In this document: positions 12,701 to 26,300 of the stretch, piece after piece | Layout of the letters: the number at the start of each line of letters is the position of its first letter | How positions within the stretch are numbered: position 1 is the first letter of the stretch | NCBI RefSeq assembly: GCF_002099425.1 | Contig: NW_018344004.1 | Coordinates: 4,243,501 to 4,307,500 of the forward strand | Direction: 5' to 3' | Source of the DNA: Phascolarctos cinereus | Lineage: Eukaryota; Chordata; Mammalia; Diprotodontia; Phascolarctidae | DNA length: 64,000 bases | Notes under the pieces: model-generated | Databases searched by the model: none | The model's input: the letters and a program-made list of their open reading frames with translations, nothing else | Told to the model about the DNA's origin: nothing | Program-made: the position numbers and the translations under genes

Positions 12701-15700
12701 GACTAGGTTTTAGTCTAGATCCTAGAGAAAGTCATCTAATGTCTCTGAGACTCTGTTGCTTCATCTATAAAAAAATTAGATCGTGTCATCTCTAAGATCA
12801 GTTCCTATAGACATGATTCTATAAACCTGAGTTATGCTATGAAGGCGGAAATGATTTCTCCTGTGTGTATTAATATTCATCACTGACGAATAGACCAACA
12901 TATGTAAAAAATATGATAGTGCATCACACCATCTCCTGCTTGTTCATACACAGTTCAACATCGATAATGCAGTAATAAGTATTTGATAAGAATAATTCAG
13001 TGTTATGTGACTAAATGTTAATAATTTTCATGCAGATATGGGATAGCTAATTAAAGTCTAAGAACTTGTATGTTCCTTGTTTAAAAAGGAGTGAGGTAGA
13101 TTAGAGTCGGTGTGTGTCCCTCAATGTCTCCTGTAACTAGAAAATAACCTTTTTTTTCCCATGGATATGCCAATGCTTACAATTGTTTAAGTCCTGCACA
13201 GAGTCAGCAAATGACCTTTCAGAGTAGATATTCTGTATGTGTTGATCACTGGAACCATAGAACAATCTGGAATATTGGAAATGTCAGGGCACTTCAGCCT
13301 AATACTTACTGAAAGGATTTGTTGAATGTAAGGGACTTGGTCCATAGCAGGGGTCCTCCTCTAAGAGCTGAGATGGTTTATTGTGTCCCCTACATCAGGC
13401 TACCCATATGCATGCATGTGTGCGCGCATGTGCGCACAGACGCGCGCACACACACATACACACACACACTCTTTCTTTTACCTATCAGGAATTAAAACCA
13501 ATATTAATCCCTCCCTCGCTGCTCTCCCCTCACTGTCCATGCCCCTGAGTAAAGTTTGAAAGTGCTGCTGCTATCACATAATTCTAGGTCGCTCCCCAGG
13601 AGTGAGAAAGCATTCTCCTAGACTGTACCTAGAACCTGCCCACTGGTGACGCTATGTGTTGTGATCGGTTTGGGGCCAGCCACCACAGATCATTCTTGGA
13701 TTGCTTGCCATCTCATGTCCTGGGTCAGTCACTTTGTCCAGACCTTCCTTTCCTCATTTGTAAAGTGAGTAAGTTGACCTGAATGATCTCTACGGTCTCT
13801 TCTAGCTCTGGAAATTTTGATCCTGTAAGGTTGGAAGAGCACCAGGGGTATGCTAGAGCCAACTCATATAAGCAGCCAATTGTTAAATTTTCAGTGTGAG
13901 CATTTATACCTCATAAATTGGCAAATGATACAAATTGGGGCTTGATTTATTGTTTTGTTGAATGTCTAGACCTAAGAAGGTGATGGAGAAAATGTTCATC
14001 ATGTAGATTAAACTTAAGTATGTCATGCATATATTTTTCCTATAGTGAGCCAGTTGTTAAACATTTCCCAGTCAGCTCCTAAATAGCCTATGGAAGATGA
14101 AGTACTTCAGAATAATCCCTCTTTAAGTTAGAGATCTGTCATCCATTAGCAGACCTTTGCTTTGCAAAGGACAGTACAGCAATTCAATTCAAGAAACAAT
14201 TACTATCGTTCACATTGTATGAGTAAAGGATTACAGATGCAGAGTTGTTTTCTGCATCAATCTCCCCAGCAAAGCTTTGTACAGAACGTGGCCCTTTTCT
14301 AGCAAGACTTTGCCTCACTCCCACTAATGGGAAAAATGAGAGAGGCATTATGTTTCATAGTTGGCAGAGATAGAATTGGTCTGCCTGGCATACAGCTTTT
14401 CTGAATTTTGGCATTTTTGATAACAGGGCAGATGGTGAACAGAGCTCTCACTTGAAGGAAGTTAAAAAAAAAAAGGATGTGCTTCCTGATGTCTTGAAAG
14501 ACAAGGAAACTGGAAGAGATTTTCTTTGCTGTCTCAGCACAGAATCTCTTAGATGATTTCTAAAATCCCTTCCAACTCTGGATTCTGTGACTTATATTCT
14601 AAACTAGCCCAAATTTAATTGGAATTAGTTGGGGATAATTTTCTTGGAATACCCTAGCATATAGCTTCATAATGGACACATTATGGTCTTTCACTTAAAT
14701 TTTGGTTGAATTGATTTTGTGTCTATATCTAGTAAAACAAATCTACATAGGGAGAAATATAAGGGCTTTAACCCAACCATAGCTGTGTTCTCAGCTCCTT
14801 GACTGTGCCTAGCACAAAGTAGACACTGAGTGAAGGTTTTTGAGTGACTGTTTTGAGGTCCAGAGAGTTCTTTTAATTGAAAATGTGATAGTTTCATCCT
14901 ATCAAACTGAACTTTACCTTGTTATTTACATTGTTGGGGGTAACTTTGACTTTGAGGAAGGACCAGAAGTAAGGATGAAGGCTGCTCATTTTGCTATTTG
15001 GAATTAGAAGAAGAGAATATATCTTTTTTTTTTTCCAAGAGAGATTTTGTTTGTTCCAGAACAGTGGTCTGGGGCTCAATTTCATAATAGAATTAATGCT
15101 TCAAATTCTATTATAATAAGAGGGTGATGGAATAAGAAAAGTTTAAGCTCTGCCTTTAACAGGCTTAACTACTCAAACTTAGAAGAGACTGCTTTATATC
15201 TCTAGAGGCCAGTTTATTCGTTTGTGGTAGGAGACAAATATATAGCACAATATCCTAGTGGTTTGTGGATCTTATGATGTGGACTTTCCTTCCAGTGACA
15301 GAACTTTGACGCTAAAGGTTGCCAGTGGAACAAACAGGCAATCATCTAGGCAGTGTAGACTTTTGAGTTCAAATCCTGCTTCCGACACTTCCTAGCTGTG
15401 TGACTACTGGACAAACTTATTAAGCTCTGCCTCAGTTTCCTCATCTGTAAAATGAGGGTGATAATTATAGCACCTCTCTCTTAGAGTTGCTCTGAGGATA
15501 AAATGAAATGATATATGTACAGTACTATATAAATGCTAGCCATTCTTATTTTTTTATTTTCATTATCATCTCTTTTGTTATGTGAACTCTCCCCCACCCC
15601 TTTTTTTTCTGGTCATATATTTCTTTGATGACATCCTTCATATCACTTCTTCTGTAATTCCTTGTTTATAATGTGTTCCAACCTAATCATACCCATCACA

Positions 15701-18700
15701 TGCTTCCCCCATTGTGCTTTGGGTGACCCCTCAACTTTCCTTCTTTGGGGACTGTAGTATTATGTAACTGGCATTATCCAGTATCTAGACATTTATTAAA
15801 TACCTACTGTTAGCCAAGCGTTGTGATAACCTTTGGGAAGATACACGTTTTAGATAAAAACACAATCCCAGTTCTTTAGAAGCTTGTAGTCTGGGAAGGG
15901 CTATCCATACAGATGATTATTACATAATAAATCCATTAGAGGTCTTGGAGGAAGGTTGTTACCAACTGGAGAGATCAGATAAACTTATCCGGATAATTGA
16001 GTATTGGGTTTAATTGCCTGTTTGGTGTGTGGTCCAGCTCTAGGAACTCAAATAACCTTCCTTATCTGAAGGTTATATGTATACGTGATTGTAGCAGCTG
16101 AGGTTAGATATGCGTCTGGGATATTCTCATCCAGTTATCTGGTGACATCCTCTTCTCTGCTTCAGGGATATTTCTGTTCTGAGAACCCTGGTGTAGGGGA
16201 AGAAACATTACATTTGGAGTCTGAGGACCTGGGTTTAGCTCCTGGTGCTGCTACATAATGACTACCCAAGTGACCTTGGAGAAGTCACTGAACCTCTACG
16301 GGTCTTACTTCCCTCATCTGCAAAATGGGGTTCGGGGAGGCTTGGACTAGATGGTATATAGATGGTATGTTCTTACTCTAACTGTGTGATCCTGGGAACC
16401 AGTCTTCTGATTAGATGTAGAAACACGTTGTTGTTGTTTTTCCACCTGGGGCCCTCATTTTCAGTACCTTAAGCTGCCATCTTAGACCTTCTGATGATGT
16501 CACCCTTTTCTAAGGCCTCTTAAGTGTTGTTGAAGGTTAGTAAATGGGCCTGAGGTAAGCCAGGCACATGACTCTCCTTAACTACCTCAGGGGAAATCCC
16601 AGCCCAGAAAACACTGCAGCTTACAGATATGTGAACTTAAGAGGAACAGAACACTAACAGGGCGTGCATTTGGGATTCTTTAAAGACAAACCCTTTGTTT
16701 ACTTACACTGCATTTCTAAAGACTTCGCTCATACTTCTCTGGGAAGACCTCCCCTCCACACTAATCTGTCTATCCTCAGTGAGTGTGAATTCCTTCCATT
16801 TTAGACCAAAAGACATACACTTTCCCAATATCTACAGACTCTGTGTGTGTATATGTATATGCATACATATACACATGTATGTGTATATATTTTTAAAGGA
16901 CCAAATTTGATTGTTCTGAATCATAACTATGAGCTATGGCTAAAAGCCATATTGTTTACATAAAGCTCTTTAAAGAGCATAAGGTCGATAAAGTTAATTT
17001 TCTTTCTCTGAACTGACTTCTCTGTTTGCCTTTTCCTTTTATTCTTTGATAAAAATAAAAATGTAAGTTTTTACAGTTAATTTTTCTGTGATTTGCCCTT
17101 TTTATGCCTCCTCCGATTAATCCTTCAGATATCCTGGTGCTCAGTAATGGAGAGGGTGGGAGGGAGGGTCATCTGATTTCCTTTCAGGAAGTCCCAAGAC
17201 AGATTCGTCTTGTTTATTTCATCTTTTCTTTGAAGTAAAAGTAGAGAATTTTTCATCTGTTCTGTGTTTGCCTGCATCCCCTACTAGCACTCTGGGCTCT
17301 TACACAGTGAAAAACTAGGAAACTTATAAAACTGAGTGAAGTAATTGAAAATCAGGAGGGGACGGGAGAAAGGAATAAGCATTTATTAAGCACCTGCTGT
17401 GTGCCAGGCACTATGGTAAATGCTTTACAAAGACTGTCTCATTTGATCCTAAGCACTCCAGAAATGTTGTACACAAAGATAAAATAGACTGTAGACTCCA
17501 GCCTGTCTTTTAAGATTCTCCCCTGTATACTTTCACATACATTCCTGGCTTCCTACCCCCCCCCCAAAAAAAAAAAAAAACCACACACTCCTTCATCATT
17601 AAAAGCAGCTAGGTTTGGTGCAATAGATAAAGCACTGGGCCTGGAGTCAGGAAGACTCAGTTCAAATCCACCCTCAGAGGCTTATTAGTTATATGACCTT
17701 GGGCAAGTAGCTTAACCTCTGTCTACTCAGTTTCCTCAACTATAGAGTATGTGTGTGAAAGTATATCAGGGAGGCTCTTCCCATTTGTTTTTATGAGCAG
17801 ATTTTATTATTCTGCCTAATTCTGAGTAGTTCATTGGTGTTTTGGAATATTATGAACTCTTTAAATTGGCTTTGGAATTATTGACATTTTTATTCAGTTG
17901 GCTCGGATTAGCCATGTGCATGGGACATCCCTGCAGTTATTTATTTTCCATTCTTTCTGTCAACAGTTGTTTCTATGTTTGTTTTGTCTTGGTGGGTTAA
18001 CACCCAGATAGTTAATACATTTTGTTGTGGTTTGCATTTCTCTACCAATTTTGCCAGGTTTCCGTGAAATATAAAAAATGTCATCTCTTTTTTTCATTGT
18101 TACCTCCACGTCTGTCAAATTCAGTGTCTTTGTTGTATTGATCTGGTCTGTAATTTATTTTTGATTGATTATTGGTGTTGATATTCTGTTAGTGGGGAAT
18201 TTCTTAAAGAATCCTACTGCTACTAATTTTCTGTCTCTTCTTATAAGAGTGCTCACTTTTCCTTTATAAATTTAACTGCTACTTGGAACAAAAATATTCA
18301 AAATTGATAAGCTTTTGTTATCAGAGGCACCTTCAAGCATAACATGCTTTAGTTCTCTCTCTAAATGGTTTGAATTGAGCTTTGTCAGCTATCATTTCTG
18401 CAGCTCCAGATTTTCTCAAGCAAGCCATATCCTGTTAAACTTAGGTTCAGCCTCTCAATTTATATCTACTTACATCTTTTGACATTAAATTATAATGATG
18501 GTGACAATCATGTCTCTTCCACTGAAAAGCATTTTAAAGAATTAAAGGCTCACCCGACATGCCGCCCCTTTCTTGTCTCTTCCAGTTATTCCAAAGTGAA
18601 TTGAGTTGGAAAAGAATTGTGGCTGTTTAGTTTCAGACCGACTTAAAGGCACTGGGCACTTCGTGCCGTCACTTAGGTCATTCACTTTTTACCACAACCA

Positions 18701-18787
18701 GCACTGCCAAAATGGTTCTCTCTGTCGGCCTGACATGTCAAAAGAAGCTTTGAGCAGATTGCTGTGTTTTCTCCAGAATATACTCAG

Positions 18788-18854
<67 letters not shown>

Positions 18855-20262
18855 GTTCAGGAGATATTCTTCCCTCTCCAATCTGCTGTTTACCCGTCCT
18901 AAAAAATAAACCTAGAACATCAGAAATACCTGCTGCTCCCCAGTACAATGTGAGATCCTTAAAGGTAGAGATGGAATGTAAAGTCAATTTCTACTGGAAC
19001 TTCAAGGACTTTGAGAGGAGGAATAATATAAAACCACACAGGAAAGGTGAGTTGAGTTGAGATTGTACTGAGCCTTGAATATCAGGACAAAGAGTTCATA
19101 TTTCATTATCTAAACAATAGGGAGCCACTGATACTTAGTCTCCCAAAGTTATAAACACATAGGTGCTAAATAGTGGGACACTACATAGAAAACTGAAATA
19201 AAAATGAATCTCTTTTCTGCCCTATTACGAACGTCACAGGAACTGGGTCAGAGTTTGGCTTGATGTGACCAAGGTTTTAGTGTGACGGGGGTTTTAGAAC
19301 TGGTCTGGGGTTGCTGTGGAGAGCAGAGCTAAAACCAGAGGACTAGTGATAGTTCTGAGGACTAAGAAGGAAGGTTGGAAGGGAAAAGGTATCCCAGGCA
19401 GCAGCCACCAGAATAGGAAAATTCCAGGCCTCGCAGTTGAGTCAGGAGTGTCTGGTCATCAGCTTCCTATAGGGTATAGGTGTTAAGTCAAAAATAAGCC
19501 TATATGGTAAACTGGAACTTTGCTGTGATACCACTTACAATGCAAAAGTAAATAAAAGTAGTTTGTCTTAGGTTCTATTTAAAGGAGCTTAATTACTCAA
19601 GTACCAGAAGGACCTCACATTCCCATCACATGTATTCCAAGGGTAGAGCTATATAGCTGGGCTCTAGTGCATATCATAAGATAGTCTAAATCCAGTGGGA
19701 TATATGGTAGATGAATAGAATGTGGCTCAGCTTCTCCTAAAGACTTAATTTCCTTTTTCTGTTCAGCCTTGCAGGATAATTCAGAGGTGGCTAACAATTG
19801 CAGGTATACAACTGAAGTGGAAATGGAGGGGGTGGGGGAAGAATAAGGAAGAAATTAATGGAACCGGCTGTCTCCCTAGTCTGTCTTAGGAGGCTTTGGG
19901 CCATGAGACAGAAAGGCTGGAAAGAAGTACCCTGCTCATGAATAACTTGGTTCTTTCATGTTCTGGGTCTTTATTATTTACAAAGTTGATTTAGACCAGT
20001 TGATTGTAACTCATAGCTTTTTAAAAATTCCAGACAGCTAGCTGCATCTTAAAAAGGATGAAAACCTGACATTACTTAATGTTGCACAGATTAGGGAAAA
20101 TAGTCATGTTCTAGATGGAACTGAAGACAGCTTGGTTACATTTTGCAGTACAATCCTACTTTACATTGAAAAGCATAATGGTTAGAATACAAATTTGCCA
20201 GAATTTTTCAGATCAAAATTGTTATGTATTGGATTAGTAAATCTCATCATATATTTGTAGTG

Positions 20263-20324
<62 letters not shown>

Positions 20325-23300
20325 GAGAAACAACACGCAGAGACGGACAAAATGTACTGGGTACCTCTGTAACTCTAAAAGGGGATAATGATCAATTATG
20401 TTTCACATTGAGATGCTCAGTTTTTTAAGCCCAAAGAATATAATTGATTATAATTTCTCTTAGAAGGTACATTGGAAAATCCTTTTTGTTTAGTTTTTAT
20501 TTATTTTATCTGAGGTGGAAAAGAAAATCTTTTCTCCTGAATCTCATTACATCTCACCTTCTTTGGTGGTGTCTGTTTGCCTGTTCCCGAGGCTGTTATT
20601 GCAGGTGGATGTGGGCTGTGTTGTGGGCCTGTCACACAGATTTCATTTATCCTAAGAATAGATCAACATTAATCCTCCTGTACTGACTGTGCTTCAGGGC
20701 ATCAAGACAGTCACTCAACACTGTTTTAGTCAAACCCATTGAAAAAAAAATGTGAAGGACCTGTCAGAGTAGGACCTTAGTGAATAGCACTGAGTGGGAA
20801 GTAGAACTCAGTCTTAAACGGTTGATTGATCTATGACACATACTCACATATTCTGTGTAATATAGACTGTTTGAGATGTGCATATTTGCCAGCACGAATA
20901 ACTTATCAACAACTGTTTTATTTCTGAAGTTCCTCATTCTTAAGAACTGACAACATCTTATATAATTTGTCTTTTTTTGCACCAGAATTCAGTAAGTATG
21001 ACCTGTTTGCGGTGCCGCTTTGTTGCATGCTACGTGTTAATCTCTTCAGCTGTGTGAATTTTGCAGCAAATAAACCTTAGTTAAGCACGTGGCCAATAGG
21101 GCACATTGAATCCAATAGGAAGAAGTGTGTGTGTATATATATATATGTTTGAGTTTGAAGGGCAAATTTAATTTGCCTTTATCTGAATTATTTAATTGTT
21201 GTGGGTAATTTGTGCAGCTTTGGTCTTTGTTTCTAATCTTTGTGTGCATATTTCATATTCCTTGTTTTGTAGCTTAGCAACCAGAGGAGATTATATTCTC
21301 ATGTCTAAGAAAATTCATTGCCTCTCCCACCTCACTTAAAGCTTGTCAACACAATAAGGGCATTGTAAATAGCATCATGGCTACTTCATGGAGACTTCCT
21401 GAATAACCTCAAGGACTATGTGGCCCATTGTATAAGATCCTATAAATATGTTTCTGAATTAGCCAAATGTCTATTCTTCACATTAACCTTTCAGGGAATC
21501 CTTTTTTTCTTAAGGCCACCCTTTTTATGACTTAAGAACCCTAAATGTCCTCTTGTAAGAGAAGTAAATAGAGTTATTAGTGTAGAGATGATCACAATAA
21601 TAAATCCTTTAGGTACATAATTGAATTGTTCAGAGCTAAATTTTTAAATACCCAGGAATTAGAAGCACTTTAAGAACTGTGTAAAAATTAATGTCAGGAA
21701 GAATACACTTTAAAGGATATATGATGTAGTAGAAAAGACTGCTGAATTTGATGCCAAAAGACTTGGGTTCAAATAGTGGTTTTGTCCCTGAGCCTCAGTC
21801 TCCTTATCTGTAAAATTAGAGGGTTAGTATTAGATGATCTCCTAGATTCCTTCTTGCTCTAAATCCTTTAATCCTATAAACCTGTGATTGCATCCATTTA
21901 AAATATTAAAAACAACTTTCATTTATTTAGTTGAGTATTTCAGTGAGTACTTAGGATTTTTCTACCTTTCCATTTTTTCTTCCTTAACACAGTCCAAATG
22001 GGATCGCACTATATAATATCATATTCATGTTATTTGCAGCTTAGAGCTGAATATTTTCTGTCACCAGCTCATCAGTGGTGACTAGAAATCCTGTACTGGC
22101 TTCCAGAAGAAAAACTAGGTCAAGTGCTTCTTTGCAGGCACCAGATTCTAATTTCTTCCAGCATCTGCCCTAGTTCCTTCCCCAGCTGCTTCTGCAACAT
22201 TCTAAGGCTCCTACCTTCATCTCTTCTTGTAATGAGGGAATCAGAGTTTCTGTCATCCAAGAAACTAAATGGGAGTTCTGTGATGAGCTCCCTTCATCAC
22301 AGAGTGAGAGCAAATCAATAAATGGATGCCAACAAACCTGAGCTGGAGAAGATAAACTTAATATATAAGGGTTAGGTAGAGTAGGAGCACCTTCCTGCCT
22401 TCTTTATTCCCATACCACCGCCATCCCATATGCTCTAATCATCCCTCAGCAAAAAGGGAAAAAGGAAGTGATGCTACCACCCAAGTCAAGGTGGTTGTCT
22501 CTACCAGGAAGACTTTGGACCCATTTAAAATACCCAATAGGATTTCCATTCACCCATTTGCTGGCTCTGCATCCTTCAAATCACAAGGACATGATGTGAG
22601 AAACTTTAGGCCACATGATTATGAATCCCACTTTCTCTTTTCTGACCGTTAAAATAGGAAAAAAAAACAACACAACAAAAAAACAAGGTTCATCTTTCTT
22701 CCACCCTGGCGCCAGACCAAAAGCTGATCTACGTTCCTGGAAATGGCATCATTTGGGTGCCATTTATTTTTTTTCAATTTATTCAGACAACATTTACTGT
22801 GTGCCTGCCAGGCCTAAGTCACTGTCCTTTACTCCACTGTAGCTAAATCTAAAAAGCTTGTTCCTCATCAGCTGAACTATGTGGGCACTATAAATACACT
22901 GAGTTGTGCTTTGTAAAAAACCATTCTTGCTTTTTTTCCTCCTACAGGACAACAGCTTTGAGCAATTCATTATTAACTATTGCAATGAAAAACTGCAGCA
23001 GATCTTCATTGAACTCACCCTCAAAGAAGAGCAGGAAGAGTACATCCGAGAAGTAATGTCCAGATACTTTTAAAAAAATTATTTTGCCAGTACTAAGAAA
23101 TATATGGGCATTTAAAACTGTTAATAAGACCTGGGTTTGAATTCTATCTCTGTTTTTATTAGCTGTGACATTCATGTTACTAAACTCTCTGAATTTCAGT
23201 TTAAAACTAATACTTCTGCTGCCACCTGCCTTAGAGGGTTGTTGTGAGGAAAACACTATATGAAGTGAGCTATTATGTAGTACAACAGGAAGAGCTCAAA

Positions 23301-26300
23301 CATAGAGCTCTGAAATAATGGAGTATTCGGAAAAGTGTCCTGAGAATTGCTTTTATTGGCTTATTTCCTGAAAAAAAAATTCATTTTCTAAAAATATCCA
23401 TTTTAGATCACTAATAGGTAACATCTGTCAGGTGCTTTCAGCCTTAGTTGAAAAAGAGGAATATTTTGATTCCCCTGCCCCCTTCCTCCAATATTCATGT
23501 ATTTTCTAAGTATGAACATGCCGTAATTTGAAGAAATTTTAGAGTCCCCAGGACTTTATTTCTCGTTTTTTTTTCCCATTTAGTTGCCTTATGCTTATTA
23601 AATAATAACATTTTTGTAAGGGTAGTGTGGCTTAGTGGTCTCAAAGTCAGGAATATCTAGATTCAAGTCTTACCTTTTGACATATACTAACTCTGTGATC
23701 CAGTGTCCCAAGCATCTATCTTAAGATACTAAGTTATATAGCAGCTGCCAATCTGTATTGGCAGAGGGAGTTTCCTCCCCAGAAGTGCCCTCTATGAATG
23801 AAATCACAAGATCAGTCAAAAAAAATCACCAGAAAACCTTCTCCATTATTATTTTTGAGGTCCAATAAAAGTTGATTATTTCTTCTCTTCAGCCTTCTTT
23901 GGTCTTCACATCCCTTGTGGACATGAATTTTACCCCCTTCCCTGACCCTGAGTCCCCTCTATGTTGATTTTTCTAATGTGGTAGTTTTCCCCCCATGAAC
24001 TCCTAAAGCAAACCATCTACTTTTTTGCTTTGAGGATAATTTATAAATATTTTGTCTTTGTTTTACAGGGAAGTCATTACACTTTAGTAATATGTTTTAA
24101 GTGTCTGGCACCTTCCTGCAGCATAAACATTTTATAAACTGGGTCCATTCTCTTCCTGTCTTCCATCATAAAGAAAATGTTGGAGCTTTGATCTGTAACT
24201 TAAAGTTGTTTGTACAGTTTGACTAGGACACTCCTACAAGTAACTGTAGTGGGGTGTATGAATGTTTATCTGTGTGAAGCTTGAATATACAAAATGGGAG
24301 TGGACTTTGATTTGATGATTGCAATGATTGCATCTTGCATTTAAGTTTTGGCTATACTGACCTGATAGTTAGAAAAGACTCATAGTTTTCCATGCTTTTA
24401 AAAACAAAACAAAACAACCAACCAAAATAAATCTTTAATGTGCACTGTGGCCTAGCATTGGGTCATTTCACACTTGAAGTAGTTACTATGTGGTTAATAT
24501 TCTGAAATATCTGACCAACCTTGATTTTTTAAGTATATGCTCTTAAGATTGTATCTCCATTTAATTTTTCTCATGTTTAAAAATCAAGAACAAAAAAAAA
24601 AATCTAGGATCTCAGATACTTGAGCTCTAATTCTGACTTGTTTCCTTATAAACATTGTAAGTATACACAAAGCATTATTGACCCAAGGATTTGGCCCCTT
24701 GCCAATGAAGTGCATGGGAAATTGACACAGATTGGAGAATGGAATGGAAAGCAAGCCTGGAAACAGTTCAAGGGCATTCATTTTGGTTAGATAATGTCAG
24801 TGGTGGACCACTTCACTCAGATAAACATTTGGGGACCCAAAACCACGTTCATAAGCTGATTCTTTAAAGGTAACAAAATGAGGGGGATTTCAATACATTG
24901 AGACAAGCAAGATCTGCATAATTGATGGCATTCTACATAGATTCTACATACATGATGGCATTCTTTCCTTTTCTTTTTTTTAAAGGATATAGAATGGACT
25001 CACATTGACTATTTCAATAATGCTATAATTTGTGACCTCATAGAAAACGTGAGTACCTGATATACAACTTTCTGAAAATTCCTTTGGTACAATAATGATC
25101 TTTAATTATAAATGGAAAGATATTATTGTGTTGAGTCTTACAATTTTTGTTTTGACTACTTGATTCTAGGAATTAGTGAATATAAGTTTATTAAATACCA
25201 AGCAGGACTGTATCGGAATCCATATAGGTGCTAGAAAATTCTTGAGGCTCCATGACAGACACTTAAAACAAGGTGAATTGTTAGGTATCCTTTGCTTTGT
25301 CAAGCACTCCATTCCAGCATATCAAGTCTTTGAATACCCCTTAACTGTCTGTTTAGAGCCTGGGCCAAATTCAACATTCCTGAGATTGTGGTTTCAGACC
25401 ACAGTAGGTTCCATCTGTTTGCTACATCACACCTTTGGTTTCATGGTAGTTGCAGGGCATCTCTGCAAGGGATGGGTTAGCTCTGGGGTCCACTTTAGAG
25501 CTTCTGCACAAGAAATGGTGAAGTTTCAGGCAGAGTGTGGCAAGTGGTATCTTAGTAAGTAACTTCTACTTTCTGAGCCCTCCTTACACCTTTATTCACT
25601 CCTCCTGGGTATGTACCCCAAGGCCAGTCCAGAACCAGAATGGCCTTCTCAAGAAGGCTCTAGCCTGGTGGCATATACTCATTGTAGGCCCAACCATGTA
25701 TCTGGTGGCCGTGGAACATGCCAGTTTGGTCAGTTATTTTTACATCACTAAAACAGCAATCACTGGATATTTTATCTTACTCTTATTGCTACCCAAAAGC
25801 CATCCCTGGAGACATCAATTCTAGACCATCCCTCCCTACAATCCATACCACATAAATACATACTGGTGTGTACAAACAGACCAGTGTATACACATAATTG
25901 TTTACCCTGTCAGATTTTCTACAATAAATAAAAGTTAGCAAGATATAGTGGAACAGGCTGGTCCAAGCCAGGGGACCTTAACCGTTAAAAGCCTTTCTAG
26001 GCACTTTATTCTCCCTGGGGCCCATTTCCTTATCTTTAAAATAGTGGATTGAACCATATTCCTGCCAGTTCTAAAATTCTCAAAACTTGAAGGTACTGTG
26101 GTGATGTGAAGTGTTAAGAACGCTAACATACTTATATGCAAAGGTAATTTATTTCCTGGGAGACTAGAATGCAAAACCACCATATGATATGTTTTAGCAA
26201 ACTTTGTGTCCATCTTGGGCTGCAGTAGTCCAAGAGTCTGATTTCTTTCAGTGTTTTGTTGGAAAGGCTGTCCTAAAATAGAATGGGCTGTTTTGGAAGT

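Larger units (their letters stand above)
12369..22947. other. Intron 6 contents (largest intron)
   Basis: 10.6 kb without exon. MIR-like SINEs at about 12660-12830, 13720-13830, 15345-15560, 16190-16370, 17610-17755 and 21715-21880; an unnamed dispersed repeat at 13884-14067; a Z-DNA-prone tract 13408-13469; microsatellites at 16838, 18790 and 20264; an A-rich run near 17562. 17860-18520 has a T-rich, possibly LINE-derived character but I cannot assign it. 22020-22900 shows nothing I recognise. Confidence 0.6.

Noticed and set aside
17860-18520. T-rich stretch thought to be a reversed L1 fragment
   Set aside because: The composition fits but I could not find a block I trust, so it is mentioned only in the intron 6 entry.
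25176-25824. Open frames of 128 and 95 codons in intron 8
   Set aside because: No recognisable motif, no start context and no splice structure. I see no match to a known protein family, so I list the stretch as unassigned intron.
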